Source of the DNA: CALKJU01 sp035326425
GTDB taxonomy: Bacteria; Pseudomonadota; Alphaproteobacteria; Geminicoccales; Geminicoccaceae
Assembly (NCBI GenBank): GCA_035326425.1
Contig: DAOLFG010000130.1
Coordinates: 1-7,163 of the forward strand
Direction: 5' to 3'
Length of the DNA stretch: 7,163 bases
Shown here one piece after another: positions 6,127-7,163 of the stretch. A program made the position numbers and the translations under genes. The notes under the pieces were generated by a model. That model was not told the origin of the DNA, made no database searches, and saw only the letters and a list, made by a program, of their open reading frames with translations. Numbering within the stretch: position 1 is the first letter of the stretch; each line of letters starts with the position of its first letter.

Positions 6127-6798
6127 ATGGATCGCTCAGGCAAGCCGCGAAAGCGCCGCATCGTCCTGCGTTTGGGCCTGCTTGCCCTGGCCCTGCTGCT
6201 CGGCTGGTGGCTGGCGGCGGCCCCTGTACAGCGCGCCTGGGCTCGGCTGTGGCCGACGGCGCAGGACCACTGCCGGATCGGCAGCGTCACGCCCGAGCGC
6301 TACGCCGAGATCGTGGCGGAAGTGACCAAGCTGCCGCCGATCCCGTGGGAGCGGGCTGTCGTGGAGAGATCTGGACCCAATCCCGTCCTGGCTGAATACT
6401 TCCGTCAGATTTTGACCCCAATCGAGAACCTCGACATCCAGATCGCGACAATACATGCCATCCTGCGCCATGCGGGGGCAGAGTATACTTGGGTATCTGG
6501 TTCACCGAACGCACCGCTGCCAGATGTCGCCCAAGGGCTGCAGCACCTCACCTACAATTACAACATCGACATCTGGCACATAGGACTGTGGCGGCCGGTG
6601 CTGAGGTCGGGCAGGATTGTCGTGACCTTTTCAGCGGAGGACGAAAGTCAAGGACGCGTACTCGACTTTGATGGGGCCGCGCTTCTGATTCCGGCGCTCA
6701 AGCGACTCAGCTTCTACGACCCGCCATCTTCGACCTGCACGCCGAACCCGGACGATGCCCTGACCGAGATGAAGGCCCGAGAGGCAAGTCGAACCTGA
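6127..6798 (+). CDS. Unrecognised single-helix membrane-anchored protein
   Basis: A 223-aa protein that I do not recognise. It opens with a positively charged stretch (KPRKRR, 6-11), then one hydrophobic helix (about 12-31, with LALLLGWWLAAAP). This predicts an N-in anchor or uncleaved signal with the remaining 190 residues in the periplasm. That part has just two cysteines (49 and 204), compatible with a disulfide, and a tryptophan/tyrosine-rich centre (about 120-155, including NYNIDIWHIGLW). There is no enzyme signature. The ATG at 6127 has only a weak GAG upstream, so initiation may be poor or the start may differ, but the charged-then-hydrophobic N-terminus supports it. From about 6360 the GC content drops and codons such as ACA, ATA and GTA appear, unlike the genes to the left. 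It ends 30 nt before the next gene and probably shares its transcript. Confidence 0.7.
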   Translation: MDRSGKPRKRRIVLRLGLLALALLLGWWLAAAPVQRAWARLWPTAQDHCRIGSVTPERYAEIVAEVTKLPPIPWERAVVERSGPNPVLAEYFRQILTPIENLDIQIATIHAILRHAGAEYTWVSGSPNAPLPDVAQGLQHLTYNYNIDIWHIGLWRPVLRSGRIVVTFSAEDESQGRVLDFDGAALLIPALKRLSFYDPPSSTCTPNPDDALTEMKAREASRT

Positions 6799-6828
6799 AG
6801 TATATTCGACAGAAAGGAATAACACACA

Positions 6829-7163
6829 ATGCCTCGTATCACTCTTGAAGACAAGCCGGCGCTCGTCTCACTCACCGGGGCTGGGCACCTCTACCTCGTT
6901 CTACGCAACGACATCCAATCGAACAATGAAGGCCTCGTCATCCGCGGGGGGCAAGACGGCGCTGTTTCCGGTCCGCTCGGAATTCAGGCCGACATGGAGT
7001 TGGGGCAGAGCGAAGACGCCTATGGCGTTTCCGACACCGAATCCACCCGCCACGCCCGCGACATTACCGCCGAGGTCGGCCCCGGCGACTGGTCGGCGAT
7101 GGTCGCCCATGCGCAAGGCATCGACGGCGTCTACGACTACGAGCTGCCGCTCGCCTCGGGCGA
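6829..7163 (+). CDS. Unrecognised protein, 5' part only (right edge)
   Basis: An open frame from ATG 6829 runs 111 codons without a stop and leaves the window. AAGGA (6814-6818), 10 nt upstream, is a plausible ribosome binding site. The protein begins MPRITLEDKPALVSLTGAGH and has no signal peptide or membrane helix. Visible features are GHLYLVLRND (19-28), VIRGGQDG (37-44), an acidic QSEDAYG (60-66) and DWSAMVAHAQGID (87-99). This layout (an early His-hydrophobic strand, an RGG turn, an SEDA segment, then a WSAMV..A..ID helix) faintly recalls an uncharacterised N-terminal domain in some proteobacterial multidomain secreted proteins. I recall this only weakly and cannot verify it. Codon usage becomes GC-rich again toward the edge. 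It is probably co-transcribed with the membrane-anchored gene 30 nt upstream. Confidence 0.75.
   Translation, partial: MPRITLEDKPALVSLTGAGHLYLVLRNDIQSNNEGLVIRGGQDGAVSGPLGIQADMELGQSEDAYGVSDTESTRHARDITAEVGPGDWSAMVAHAQGIDGVYDYELPLASG

Noticed and set aside
6801..6806. TATATT as a -10 element for the right-edge gene
   Set aside because: No -35-like sequence lies 16-18 nt upstream, and the 30-nt gap suggests read-through from the preceding gene.
5443..7163. Prophage or insertion-sequence remnant at the right end
   Set aside because: No transposase, integrase, terminal inverted repeats, target duplication or tRNA attachment site is visible; only base composition hints at transfer.

Overview
This is a GC-rich (about 70% by eye) chromosomal window, most likely from an alphaproteobacterium. 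The strongest taxonomic evidence is a gene for the zeta-type F1-ATPase inhibitor (DUF1476), a family typical of Alphaproteobacteria, directly followed by a small DUF1674/SDHAF4-type succinate dehydrogenase assembly factor, a family shared by Alphaproteobacteria and mitochondria. Nothing in the sequence allows a genus call.

Layout. The left third is transcribed leftward. The zeta inhibitor (1580 to 1257) overlaps a GTG-started SDHAF4-like gene (1260 to 1045), followed by a ten-helix EamA/DMT transporter (stop at 93). Beyond it is a short AT-richer gap with a promoter-like pair and a 14-bp palindrome, then the first nine codons of another leftward gene that leaves the window at base 1. The middle is transcribed rightward. 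An NRDE/TANGO2-family gene (1676-2443) diverges from the zeta gene across a 95-bp shared upstream region. It is followed by a complete P-type cation-transporting ATPase (2553-5261, 902 aa).

The right part starts with a 181-bp gap that carries a diverged dispersed-type palindrome (5293-5313) and a promoter-like TTGACT. Next comes a 201-aa protein of the uncharacterised 'NAR.STGP...GKA..RNA..HGL' type (5443-6048), preceded by a very strong ribosome binding site. Last are two unrecognised genes with visibly lower GC: a single-helix membrane-anchored protein (6127-6798) and, 30 bp further, a gene cut by the right edge (6829 onward).

How the genes fit together. The zeta inhibitor, SDHAF4-like factor and NRDE protein all relate, by family knowledge, to respiration: ATP synthase control, complex II flavin subunit maturation, and possible heme handling. 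That makes the 1045-2443 block a plausible small respiratory-maintenance locus, but this is inference. The transporter and ATPase are probably ordinary neighbours. The pair at 6127-7163 is the most accessory-looking part and the best candidate for something undescribed. No tRNA, rRNA, CRISPR array, insertion sequence or complete known defence system is visible.
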